64,000 nucleotides of DNA from Cyclobacteriaceae bacterium (GTDB lineage Bacteria > Bacteroidota > Bacteroidia > Cytophagales > Cyclobacteriaceae), in NCBI GenBank assembly GCA_958296015.1, contig CATQIH010000029.1:1-64000 (forward strand), in the 5' to 3' direction. The position numbers and the translations under genes were made by a program. Under the pieces are notes generated by a model. The model did not search any database and was not told the origin of the DNA. It worked only from the letters and a program-made list of their open reading frames with translations. Positions 1 to 9,695 of the stretch are shown in pieces; position 1 is the stretch's first letter, and every line of letters begins with the position of its first letter.

Positions 1-2519
1 GGCAGACTTCTGTTTAGATATCTGAGATCTTCAGGAGCACCATTGGCACCATAGTACCGCTCATAGCTTCTTCCGTACAGGTTGCCATAAGCATCGCCAT
101 CAATGAGCTGCATGGTCACTGTACTGCTGGCATAACCGTATTGAGAACCTACTACAATATTATCTATACCTTCACGAATATCTACAATACGGTTTCTGTT
201 TCTGGAAAAGTTGACGGTTAGGTCCCAACTGAAATCACCGGTTTGCACAGGTGTGGCACCCAGAATCAACTCCAGCCCTTTGTTTTCTATTTCTCCGGCA
301 TTGGTGATAAAGGTGCTAAAGCCGGTGGCATTAGATACAGGTACGTTAATGATCTGATCTCTGCTATTAGACTTATAATAGGTGATATCAGCACTCAGCC
401 GGTTGTTGAAGAAGCGCAGATCAGCACCAAATTCCAGCGATACCGTGCGCTCCGGCTTCAGGTCGGGTAGCCCCAATGTATTGCTACGGGTAAATCCTAC
501 CTGGCCATTCAATGGGAAATAGACGTTGCCTGAGCCATCAGCAGGAATCGTATAAGTGATATTGGTAGAGTACGGCTCAGCATCTTTTCCTACCTCTGCA
601 TACGAAGCCCTGATCTTGCCATAGCTTAGCACTTCCGGCAGGTTTAGCTTATCATTGAACACAAAGCCCAGGTTGATAGCAGGATAGAAGAAAGACCGGT
701 TACCTTTGGTCAGCGTAGAGGTCCAGTCGTTTCTACCAGTAATACCCAGGTACAGAAAATTATCATAGTTCAGTTGCAGGTCTCCATAAGCACCTATCAG
801 TCTGCGCTGAGAGTATCTTTGCCCGGTAGAAATGTTAGTAGTATACCCCACATTGTAAAAGCCCGGAACAGTCAAGTTTTGTCCTCGTGAAAACAAGGTA
901 TTTCTGCTACGGTCAAATATATCATTTCCCAAACGCAGTGTTGCTTCCACCTTATCACCAAACTTATGGTTGAGGGTAACGTTAAGCGTGGAGTTCAGAT
1001 CGCGGCTGTTGATGCGAGTTTGTTCAATAAATCCCTGCGCATCTAAAGATACTTCTCCCTCAATACCTAGTGGTCCAGGCTTTATTTCTGTTCGCTGGTC
1101 GCTATAAAAATCAGTACCAATTCTGTACAGGAAGCTCAGCCACTCGGTAGGCGCATAGTTTAGCGTGATGTTTCCGATGGCACGGTTCACATCATCTTTA
1201 TAAGTCCAGTAACGGGCAGTATAGAGCGGGTTGTTGTTACCATACGTTTTCATGGTACCATCCGGATTCTCATAATCTGTAGCATCCTGGGTAACGGCCC
1301 AATACATCAGGTTTTCCATAATACGTTCGTGGGGTACCCGATCTCCACCTGAGTTGATATAGTTGATAGAGCCGCTCATGTTAAACTTTTCACCAATATT
1401 AGCCTGTCCGGATAGTTTGGCAGAGGTTCTGCCCCAGTTGCTGAAAGGAATTACGCCTTGCTGGTACAAATTGGCAAATGACGCATAGAATGTAGCATCT
1501 TCGCTTCCGCCCGATATATTGACAGTATTGTCTGTACGCATACCAGTGCGCATCACATTGCGGGTGTTATCATAATAACGCACATTAGGATCAACTACCT
1601 GATCGGCAATGATCGGCGCGCCCCAGCTGGGCCAGAAACTGGTAGGCTCAAACGCACCTGAAAAGCCCTGTCCGTATTGCTTCTGAAATTCAGGGTACTT
1701 ATTGATATTCTCAAAGCCTACGGTGCCAGCATAATTTACTTTAACCCCACCTGCTTTTCCTTTTTTGGTGGTGATGATCACTGCGCCGTTGGCTGCTCGC
1801 ACTCCGTACAGGGCAGTAGCTGCGGCACCTTTCAGCACGTTGATAGATTCAATATCATTTGGGTTGATATCGGCTGCACGGTTGCTGAGGCCGCGGGGCG
1901 TATTGCCCGAACCTTCGTCTATTGTACTGTTGTCAATAGGCACACCATCGACAACAAACAAAGGCTGATTATCTTTAGTGGGGTCCAGTGAGGTGATACC
2001 ACGGACGATGATACGGGAACTCATACCAGGTGCACCACCTGCGTTGGTGATTTGTACCCCTGCTACCCGGCCCTGCAAGGCGTTTACTAAGTTGGGCTGC
2101 TGGGTTTGGGTGATCTCTTTTCCCTGTAGCTCCTGTACCGAATAACCCAGAGCTTGCTTTTGCTGCTCAATACCAAAAGAAGTCACCACAACTTCCTGTA
2201 GGGATTGGATATCCGGCAAAAGGGATATGTCAATTGTTGAGCTAGAGCCTATATTTGCTTCTTCTGTGGTGTAGCCTACAGAAGAAAAAATAAGGGTCTT
2301 TGCTCCTTCGGGCACAGTCAGGCTATACTTGCCATCAACATCAGTGACGGTTCCGGCAGTAGTGCCTTTCACCAGTACGTTGACACCCGGCAATGAAATT
2401 TCTTCTGCTCCGTCCATGACCGTCCCGGAAACCGTCGCTGAAGATTGCGCCCAGGCAGGAAACTGCGTACTACATAAGCCCATTATCAGCATAATGAGTG
2501 CGTAAAAAGGTTTTTTCAT
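1..2519 (-). CDS. SusC/RagA-family TonB-dependent outer membrane receptor, C-terminus truncated by window edge
   Basis: Reverse-strand translation starts MKKPFYALIMLIMGLCSTQFPAWAQSSATVSGTVMDG..SLPGVNVLVKGTTAGTVTDVDGKYSL, followed by LQEVVVT, NALQGRVAGVQI and NVLKGAAATALYGVRAANGAVIITTKKG (CarboxypepD_reg-like + plug domain). Stays open to the window edge. Confidence 0.93.
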   Translation of the reverse strand, partial: MKKPFYALIMLIMGLCSTQFPAWAQSSATVSGTVMDGAEEISLPGVNVLVKGTTAGTVTDVDGKYSLTVPEGAKTLIFSSVGYTTEEANIGSSSTIDISLLPDIQSLQEVVVTSFGIEQQKQALGYSVQELQGKEITQTQQPNLVNALQGRVAGVQITNAGGAPGMSSRIIVRGITSLDPTKDNQPLFVVDGVPIDNSTIDEGSGNTPRGLSNRAADINPNDIESINVLKGAAATALYGVRAANGAVIITTKKGKAGGVKVNYAGTVGFENINKYPEFQKQYGQGFSGAFEPTSFWPSWGAPIIADQVVDPNVRYYDNTRNVMRTGMRTDNTVNISGGSEDATFYASFANLYQQGVIPFSNWGRTSAKLSGQANIGEKFNMSGSINYINSGGDRVPHERIMENLMYWAVTQDATDYENPDGTMKTYGNNNPLYTARYWTYKDDVNRAIGNITLNYAPTEWLSFLYRIGTDFYSDQRTEIKPGPLGIEGEVSLDAQGFIEQTRINSRDLNSTLNVTLNHKFGDKVEATLRLGNDIFDRSRNTLFSRGQNLTVPGFYNVGYTTNISTGQRYSQRRLIGAYGDLQLNYDNFLYLGITGRNDWTSTLTKGNRSFFYPAINLGFVFNDKLNLPEVLSYGKIRASYAEVGKDAEPYSTNITYTIPADGSGNVYFPLNGQVGFTRSNTLGLPDLKPERTVSLEFGADLRFFNNRLSADITYYKSNSRDQIINVPVSNATGFSTFITNAGEIENKGLELILGATPVQTGDFSWDLTVNFSRNRNRIVDIREGIDNIVVGSQYGYASSTVTMQLIDGDAYGNLYGRSYERYYGANGAPEDLRYLNRSL

Positions 2520-2663
2520 AAGTGTTAGTAGTTTGAGAAAATAAGCGTGTAATTGTCTAGGATACTTAGACGTCTGAAAAATAGGAGATAGATTGATGTA
2601 ATACAAAAAAAATCCCTACCAGTTTTACACCAGCAGGGAAATATTATGCTTTGAGCAGCTTTA

Positions 2664-4088
2664 TCAGGGTTTATCCCACCATACAGGTTCGTACAAATCG
2701 TCTGTACCTCCCAGCGAACGCTGCACGGCCTCATTGTAGTTGGCCGTGTTGTTCTGGTCTTCCTGCGTAGGATAAGCCTGCCGCAGCGGAATTTTCCTTC
2801 CGCTGTTGTTCTCAGGTGCCTGCAATTCGGGGTAGCCGGTACGCCGCCATTCGGCCCAGGCTTCGTATCCATTCATGTACAAGTGTACCCATCGCTGGTA
2901 GCTGATCTGCCGAATAGCATTGGCCGCATCATACGCAATGGCAGGATAAGCCATCATCTCTGTCAAACCGGTAATATCATCATTGTTCCATTGCCTGACC
3001 GACTGCTCTATGGCAAGGTTATAGTAATTTGCTGCTGCCGCATCGCCTCCGGGTATCCACCCTCTCTGAGCAGCTTCTGCCTGGGCAAAGAGTGCTTCGG
3101 CATAAGTGACCAGATAAACCGGTGACGTGGGCTGCCGGATCGCCTGCCCCAGCAGAGAAATGCTGTCTTTGCTGTATTTCCCAGTGTTTACTATATCGCC
3201 AGGCAAGCCATATTCTAATCCTACGTATTCTCCTGCCGCATTGGGTTCTGCATAGGTAGGCAGGCGTGGGTCTTGCACGGGTTTCATATAATCTACCATA
3301 GGTTTGCTAATGGCATACCACTCGCGGTTGAGGATGTCGAAGGTACTATACCAGTAGTTCCAGTTGTTGGCATCAGAGAGGTGCTGGTATACCAGGTTGT
3401 CTTCGTTGGCAGCAATCACTCCGGCATTCAGAGCTTTGTTAAATTCTGCTTTTCCTTTGGCAGCATCTACCTCTGATAGCCGCAGTGCCATCAGCATATG
3501 AAGCGTGTTGCCTAGATGCCGCCACTTTTCAGGATCACCGCCATAGACAATATCGTTGTCTATCACTCCGGGTACTATTTTGGCATTGGCTTCATCCAGC
3601 AAAGCAAAAAGCGCGTTGTAGATATCCTGTTGAGTATCATAAGCCGGGGTGAAGTTATTTTTTCCCTGCAACGACTGGCTATAGGGCAAATCTCCCCACC
3701 GGTCGGTCATAAACCAGAAAAAGTAGGCTTTCATGATCTTTGCCACGGCCAATTGGTTGGCTACAGGGCCTTCGGTAGCATTCAGGTTGTCAGACTCCAG
3801 CACCGTTTGCAGGTTCATCAGCGGATCTGCATAGTAGCCGTAAAAGTCAAAGCTGATCGTATTGTACCGAGAATCATCTGTATACTCGGTTTCTGACAGC
3901 TGCTGCGCATACAGCGGGCCATGAGCCGAAGAACTGATGCCTGGCAGACTTCGCATCGCATAGGCAAGCAGTTGGGTATTGGATGCCTCACTGGGCTGAT
4001 TAGGATTGACGTTGATGTCATCATCAAAGTCATTGCAGCCGGTCAGTAACAGAATACAGCTGATGGCTGAGATTAGTATTTTTTGCAT
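2664..4088 (-). CDS. SusD/RagB-like nutrient-binding outer membrane lipoprotein
   Basis: Lipobox (ISCILLLTGC), NPNQPSEAS near N-terminus, SusD-like C-terminus (QRWVHLYMNGYEAWAEWRRTGYPEL); directly downstream of a susC. Confidence 0.92.
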   Translation of the reverse strand: MQKILISAISCILLLTGCNDFDDDINVNPNQPSEASNTQLLAYAMRSLPGISSSAHGPLYAQQLSETEYTDDSRYNTISFDFYGYYADPLMNLQTVLESDNLNATEGPVANQLAVAKIMKAYFFWFMTDRWGDLPYSQSLQGKNNFTPAYDTQQDIYNALFALLDEANAKIVPGVIDNDIVYGGDPEKWRHLGNTLHMLMALRLSEVDAAKGKAEFNKALNAGVIAANEDNLVYQHLSDANNWNYWYSTFDILNREWYAISKPMVDYMKPVQDPRLPTYAEPNAAGEYVGLEYGLPGDIVNTGKYSKDSISLLGQAIRQPTSPVYLVTYAEALFAQAEAAQRGWIPGGDAAAANYYNLAIEQSVRQWNNDDITGLTEMMAYPAIAYDAANAIRQISYQRWVHLYMNGYEAWAEWRRTGYPELQAPENNSGRKIPLRQAYPTQEDQNNTANYNEAVQRSLGGTDDLYEPVWWDKP

Positions 4089-4099
4089 GATATGTTGTT

Positions 4100-7000
4100 T
4101 TAGAAAGTAACGTTTAAGTTAAGGCCATAGGAACGAACCGTGACCAGTTGGCCTGTTTCTAACCAGCTGATGGGCTGGCTCCCCGTAGAAAGTTCGGAAG
4201 GGTTCAGCCCTTTGGGAGCTTTTTGCCAGATCATCAACGGATTACGGGCAATAATTCCTACCCTGATGGCACGGAAAGGCAGATTGCCCAGCCTTTCTTT
4301 GGTAAAATTATAGGCCAGCCGAAGCTCCCTCAGATTGACATAAGACGCGTCATACAGCCATTCTTCATACACATGCGTTCCTAATACCGTTCTGTAATAG
4401 GAGCGGGCATTTACGTAAGCGGTTACGTATTCACCGGTCTCGGCAGAAACCCCTGTTACCTTTACGCCACCACCTTCGTCTACCGGTTCACGCACATTTT
4501 TGCCACGGTCATTCGTAGCGGCTGTTTCCACGGCCTGGCCAGTCTTGGTGGCAAGCATACGAGACCAGCTAAAGAACTGCCCCCCTACCTGGAAATCTAT
4601 CATGGCATCCAGGCTAAGTGGCCCATAGGCAAATGAGTTCTGGAAACCTCCGGTAAACCTGGGCAGGGCACTGCCAAAGCTATGGTTAGGTTCGTAAAGC
4701 GGCAGGTTGTCTTCGTCCAGCAGGATTTTGCCACTTTCAGGATCACGCTGGTATGCTTTTCCTATCAGTATGCCATACGGCTCTCCTACCTGGGCATTTA
4801 CTGTAACAAGCACACCTGAATAACGATTAGAAGCTATCTGATAGTTATTGATCTCGGTACTGCCCTCTTTGTACAACTCCTTCACCATGCTCAGGTTTCT
4901 GCTGATATTGAAGTTGGCATTCCAGTTGAACTTGCTGCCCCGCACTGGGTTGGCTGTCAACGTAACTTCATAACCTTTGTTTTCTATTAGTCCGGCATTG
5001 ATGATGGTAGAGGTATAGCCACTGGCTCCGGATACCGGAAGCGAAATAATCTGATTGCGGTTTCGCTGCTGGTAGAGCGTCAGGCTGGCCCCAAAACGGT
5101 TATCAAAAAACCTCAGGTCCATACCTGCTTCCAGAGAGTGGCTGAAGGAAGGCTGTATATTCGGATTGTTCAACTCATTGGGAACATACAGAGAATTGAT
5201 GGTCTGGTTATCAGAGGAATACACATCTTCTGCATCCAGTTTGTAGTTGAGGGATGTCTGGTAAGGGTCTAGGTCGGCACCTGCCTGTGCATAGCTAAGC
5301 CTTAGTTTACCCAGGTTCAGAGGCTTCCAGTCGAGGATTTCGCTAAACAAGGCACTGCCCGAAACAGAGGGATACCAGTAAGAGTTGTTGTTTTCCGGCA
5401 GAGTAGACGAGTTATCGTTTCGAAGAGATGCATCCACAAACCAGATTTCGTTGTAGCCTAGTGAAACCAGCCCATACATACTGCGAATTTCTCTCCGGCG
5501 AAGATAAGAGGCAGTCAGCGGACGGTCGATAGAGGCTTCTATGTTGTAAAATCCCGGGCTGGCAAGTCCTCCCTGGGTTTCTTCCCGGAGGTAAGAATAC
5601 TCCTGAGTCATCAGGTTGGCTCCCAGGTTGGCACTTAGCGAAAGCTTACCCCAATATTTGGTATATTGTGCCAGAAACTCGTAATTCATCTCCTTGTTCT
5701 GATACTTTCCTACCCAGTAAGCTGGCTGCTCCCTTCCGCCAAAGGCAGTGCGCTTATCAATATTCTGGACAAACATATCTGATCTCACATGCCCGCTCAG
5801 GGTCAGTGCCGGTAACACCTGGTAGGTCAGCCCCACATTGCCAAAGAACCGGTCGCGCCTGTCCTGCGAGAAACTTTCGTAGGCATCAAAATAAGGGTTG
5901 TTCCAGTAAAGCGGCTCAGAGCTAACGTTGCCCTCATCGTCGGGGTCTCCCAGGTTCCAGTGCAAAAAGGTGCCATCCGGATACCGGTAGTTTTTCATAC
6001 GACTGATATCTACACTTCGCTGAAACCACTGTGTCAGATAGGTTGAGCCGTAGTCGTATCCCTGGGGAGGGCGCTGCGCTGCGTTGTTTGCGTAGTTGAG
6101 ACTGGTAGATACGGTTACTTTTTCGTGCGCTTTCAGTGAGCCGTTGAAGCCCAGGTTGTTTCGCTTCAGCCAGGTGTTGGGTTCTACCCCCTCAATGTTG
6201 GTGTGATTAAAACTCAATCTGAAAGATGATTTTTCTCCTTCTCCGCTTACGGCAATGTTATTGTTAAACGTGTTGCCCAGTTCGTAATAATCTTTGATAT
6301 TGTTCGGGTGCGGGCTAAAGGGAGTAAGCTTTCCATAGTCAGGGTCGTTGGGGTAAAAGCTGTAAAACTGCCTGACCGGTGTCCCGTCCATCTTGGGTCC
6401 CCAGCTTTCGTCTACGCCCATATTGACATAAAGCTGCCCATTGGTCAGCGTGTTAAACTCCTGGCTGCTTCCCCCTCCGTACAGGTTCTGTAGGGGCATA
6501 AAGTTGCTGGCCTTTTCTACCGAATAAGCACCGCTGTATTCTAAAGTCACTTTCTCCTTACCTTTTGCGCCATTTTTGGTTGTAATCATAATCACGCCAT
6601 GTTGCCCGCGCAAACCATACAAAGCCGAAGCTGCCGGGCCTTTCAGCACGTTGACCGATGCAATGTCATCGGGATTAATGTCCTGAATCACGTTTCCGTA
6701 GTCCTGACCGCCGGCTTCGGCAAAATTGATATTAGACATAGGCGTACCGTCCAGTACAATCAAAGGCTGGTCTTTTCCGGACAGAGAATTGACACCACGT
6801 ATCTTGATTTTTTGCGTGCCTCCCATACTGGCTCCTGATGCGCCTACTACCTGCACACCGGCTACTCTGCCTGCCAGCGAACCCAGCACATTTTGCTCTT
6901 TGGTAAACGTCAGGTTTTCTCCTTTTACCTGTTGTGTGGCATAGCCCAGCGAGCGTTCATCGCGGGTAATTCCCAGGGCAGTAACCACCACTTCCTGTAG

Positions 7001-7330
7001 CGAAAGGATATCTGGCAGAAGTACCTGGTTTATTTCGGTACGGTTGCCAATGGTTACTTCTTCTGAGGTATATCCTATCGAGGAGAAGATCAAAATGTCT
7101 GCGTTTTCGGGAACGCTCAGACTGTAACGGCCTTCGACATCCGTGACAGTACCATTGGTTGTGCCTTTGACCAATATATTGACGCCGGGCAGAGTAGTAT
7201 CATATTCGCCGTCTGTCACCGTTCCGGAGATCGTTCTGGAGCTGCTACTCTGGGAAGATTGTGCCCAGATGGGGTAGGCAAAGCATATACCCATAAACAG
7301 CATAATACATGCGTAGATTTGTTTCTTCAT
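4100..7330 (-). CDS. SusC/RagA-family TonB-linked outer membrane protein
   Basis: 1076 aa; SGTVTDGEYDTTLPGVNILVKGTTNGTVTDVEGRYSL, LQEVVVTALGI, NVLKGPAASALYGLRGQHGVIMITTKNG; beta-barrel C-terminus. Confidence 0.95.
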   Translation of the reverse strand: MKKQIYACIMLFMGICFAYPIWAQSSQSSSSRTISGTVTDGEYDTTLPGVNILVKGTTNGTVTDVEGRYSLSVPENADILIFSSIGYTSEEVTIGNRTEINQVLLPDILSLQEVVVTALGITRDERSLGYATQQVKGENLTFTKEQNVLGSLAGRVAGVQVVGASGASMGGTQKIKIRGVNSLSGKDQPLIVLDGTPMSNINFAEAGGQDYGNVIQDINPDDIASVNVLKGPAASALYGLRGQHGVIMITTKNGAKGKEKVTLEYSGAYSVEKASNFMPLQNLYGGGSSQEFNTLTNGQLYVNMGVDESWGPKMDGTPVRQFYSFYPNDPDYGKLTPFSPHPNNIKDYYELGNTFNNNIAVSGEGEKSSFRLSFNHTNIEGVEPNTWLKRNNLGFNGSLKAHEKVTVSTSLNYANNAAQRPPQGYDYGSTYLTQWFQRSVDISRMKNYRYPDGTFLHWNLGDPDDEGNVSSEPLYWNNPYFDAYESFSQDRRDRFFGNVGLTYQVLPALTLSGHVRSDMFVQNIDKRTAFGGREQPAYWVGKYQNKEMNYEFLAQYTKYWGKLSLSANLGANLMTQEYSYLREETQGGLASPGFYNIEASIDRPLTASYLRRREIRSMYGLVSLGYNEIWFVDASLRNDNSSTLPENNNSYWYPSVSGSALFSEILDWKPLNLGKLRLSYAQAGADLDPYQTSLNYKLDAEDVYSSDNQTINSLYVPNELNNPNIQPSFSHSLEAGMDLRFFDNRFGASLTLYQQRNRNQIISLPVSGASGYTSTIINAGLIENKGYEVTLTANPVRGSKFNWNANFNISRNLSMVKELYKEGSTEINNYQIASNRYSGVLVTVNAQVGEPYGILIGKAYQRDPESGKILLDEDNLPLYEPNHSFGSALPRFTGGFQNSFAYGPLSLDAMIDFQVGGQFFSWSRMLATKTGQAVETAATNDRGKNVREPVDEGGGVKVTGVSAETGEYVTAYVNARSYYRTVLGTHVYEEWLYDASYVNLRELRLAYNFTKERLGNLPFRAIRVGIIARNPLMIWQKAPKGLNPSELSTGSQPISWLETGQLVTVRSYGLNLNVTF

Positions 7331-7646
7331 AAGTGTTTGTGGTTTGAAAAAGATAAACGGACAATAACTGGTAGTGACCAGTTGTGCGAAAAATAGGCTA
7401 ATTATTTATTCGATGCAAATACATAAGATGTACTAAAAACGCAAGGAAAACACCTTTTTACTTAATTGGCTTTTTCACAAAATTGCAATGACAACTAATT
7501 CGTGCAGGATATATTGTCTGCATGTAATACTTTGTATAATTAATCTTTGATATTCTACAATGAAAGTTTAGAAGCTGCATTCAACAGATTGAAGTGAGCT
7601 TTTGCTGCATATTACTATAAAACCATGCCTGTACCTTGTATTAAGT

Positions 7647-7997
7647 TCAAACAAACTTTTTGTAATACCTAAAACCAAAACGAGGGCGGGTGGAGAGATA
7701 ACTGAGATCATGTTCGTTTTGAAAAGCTTCCTGCTCAAAACGAATGTTCAGATATGCCTGTAGGTGTGATTTGCCACGCAGCCGCCCCGCCATATATTCC
7801 AGCAGGTAGCCTACGTAAAAGGGCAGCACCAGCAGTTCTGCTTGTTGCCGGATATGGATTCTTTCGTGGTTGATCAGTACAGCGTCTGCCTGATCGTGCG
7901 GATGGTGCAGCAGTATGAAGGGATATAGTGTAATGGCCCGCGCAAAATCGCGTGTGATAAACCTGACCAGGCGCGGTGCACACACAATTTTGCTCAT
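7647..7997 (-). CDS. small conserved protein with HExxH motif (HERIH), function unknown
   Basis: 116 aa ORF containing INHERIHIRQQ; overlaps the upstream ORF by 4 nt (ATGA). Confidence 0.6.
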   Translation of the reverse strand: MSKIVCAPRLVRFITRDFARAITLYPFILLHHPHDQADAVLINHERIHIRQQAELLVLPFYVGYLLEYMAGRLRGKSHLQAYLNIRFEQEAFQNEHDLSYLSTRPRFGFRYYKKFV

Positions 7998-8410
7998 GGT
8001 TTTGCTACACTACTTAATATAGTTGTAAAATCATGGGTCTGATTATCCAGGTAGATATTATCACAATGCACGTTATAGATATCTTCTGAAAGGATTGTCA
8101 GCAGGGAATGTCGCAGGTTGGCGGCTCTGCCATACGATCGCCAATTGTCGCCTACCTCACGGTCAGTTGTATTGTATACATACTGCTTGCCGATGATGTC
8201 AGGCTCAATAAAATACTCGTCGTTCAGCTCTATAATGCCGAAAAATATTTCTTGCACAAGGGCCTCAGGAAAGACCGTGACCGAGGCGCGATAAACAATA
8301 GTATCGCTTTCTATGCCGGTAAGGCGCTCGAGCTGGCAGGTGCAGAATTTCTGCGCCCAGCCGGTGGTGGCGGTGAAGAGTATCAGCAATATTCCAAAAA
8401 TGCTTTTCAT
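7994..8410 (-). CDS. secreted hypothetical protein
   Basis: 138 aa, signal peptide (MKSIFGILLILFTATTGWAQ); translationally coupled to 7647..7997. Confidence 0.55.
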   Translation of the reverse strand: MKSIFGILLILFTATTGWAQKFCTCQLERLTGIESDTIVYRASVTVFPEALVQEIFFGIIELNDEYFIEPDIIGKQYVYNTTDREVGDNWRSYGRAANLRHSLLTILSEDIYNVHCDNIYLDNQTHDFTTILSSVAKP

Positions 8411-8440
8411 AGGTGTAGGGCTAAAGTGTTCTGATGGCCA

Positions 8441-9481
8441 TTATAGCTGATTATTGCGCCGGGCGGCCTGCTGGCTTCTTATTGTCAGGAAGGAGGGTGC
8501 CAGCCACGACTTGCTTTGATAGCCCTTCTTCTGTTGTTTGCCAATACCTCCGGCTGAGGGCAACGCCCGGTTGACAAGTCCTAGCACATCTGCCATCAGG
8601 CCGGGCAACAGGTTGTTCAACCCTGCCAGCAATACGGCCTGCGCAGAAATAGTTACATCACTCTTGCCATAGCGGCAGGCCCTGATGATCTGCCGGGCCG
8701 CATCATAGGCATTTACAGAAGACAGAGGTGATGAATCACCTATGGTAAACCAGGCGTACTCCTTGCGGTGCTTCCCTTTGAAGATAGCATTGCGCGGACT
8801 GCCGGTACGCATCAGTCCAGGACATACCGTGGTAACATAGATATGATCTTTGAGCAGCTCGGCATGGTACCCTCGGGATAGCCCTACCAACGCATGTTTG
8901 CTGGCACTATACGGCACCAGGTGCGGAATACTTACTTTGCCACCGATGGAAGCGATGTTCACAATGCGCCCGGCCTGGCGTTTGCGCATGTCTGGCAGCA
9001 CGGTTTGCATGGTATACAACGGTCCCCAATAGTGGGCGTTCAGTGCTTCTGCGTGGTCGCTGAGCTGTACTTCTTCCACTGGGCCTACCTGTATGGTGCC
9101 TGCATTATTGATCAGCACCTCTACAGGGCCAAGCTTTCGGGTGATCTTTTGTATCATAGCTTCTACCTGTTTCAGTTTGCCCACATCACAGGTAAAGATT
9201 AGCACTTTGTGCGGGTTTCCGCTCTTCTTAGCCAGGGCATTCAGTATATGTTTTGCTTTTTTGAGGTCTGCCGCGTTGCGGGCACAGATAGCCATCTTTG
9301 CGCCTTCTTCCACCAGCACACGCGCCAGTTCCAGCCCCAGCCCACGCGAACCACCTGTCACCAAAGCTACTTTGTTCTGAAGGCTCATGGCCCTTTGCTG
9401 CCTGCTGATCAGCTTTGCCCCTAACAGGCCAGCCAATCCAATAACTGCCCATCGCAGCAGCCCCTTTTGTGTAGCTTTCAT
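8441..9481 (-). CDS. short-chain dehydrogenase/reductase (SDR family)
   Basis: TGGSRGLG nucleotide-binding motif, NNAG, YSASK catalytic motif. Confidence 0.93.
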   Translation of the reverse strand: MKATQKGLLRWAVIGLAGLLGAKLISRQQRAMSLQNKVALVTGGSRGLGLELARVLVEEGAKMAICARNAADLKKAKHILNALAKKSGNPHKVLIFTCDVGKLKQVEAMIQKITRKLGPVEVLINNAGTIQVGPVEEVQLSDHAEALNAHYWGPLYTMQTVLPDMRKRQAGRIVNIASIGGKVSIPHLVPYSASKHALVGLSRGYHAELLKDHIYVTTVCPGLMRTGSPRNAIFKGKHRKEYAWFTIGDSSPLSSVNAYDAARQIIRACRYGKSDVTISAQAVLLAGLNNLLPGLMADVLGLVNRALPSAGGIGKQQKKGYQSKSWLAPSFLTIRSQQAARRNNQL

Positions 9482-9695
9482 AGATTAAAAAGTAATAGCA
9501 TGACAATTAATCCCCTCAATATCTACCGTAAATTTAGGCATATTTAACCATTTTCTATTCATACTTCTACAAAATGTTACACAGCGCATATTTCTTCGAA
9601 AACAGGTTTTATGGAGGCTTGGGATATATATAGCTTAGCTAACAGTTTTACAACGCTAAATTCTTGAAAAAGCAGTCTATTAACTTATTCCGATT

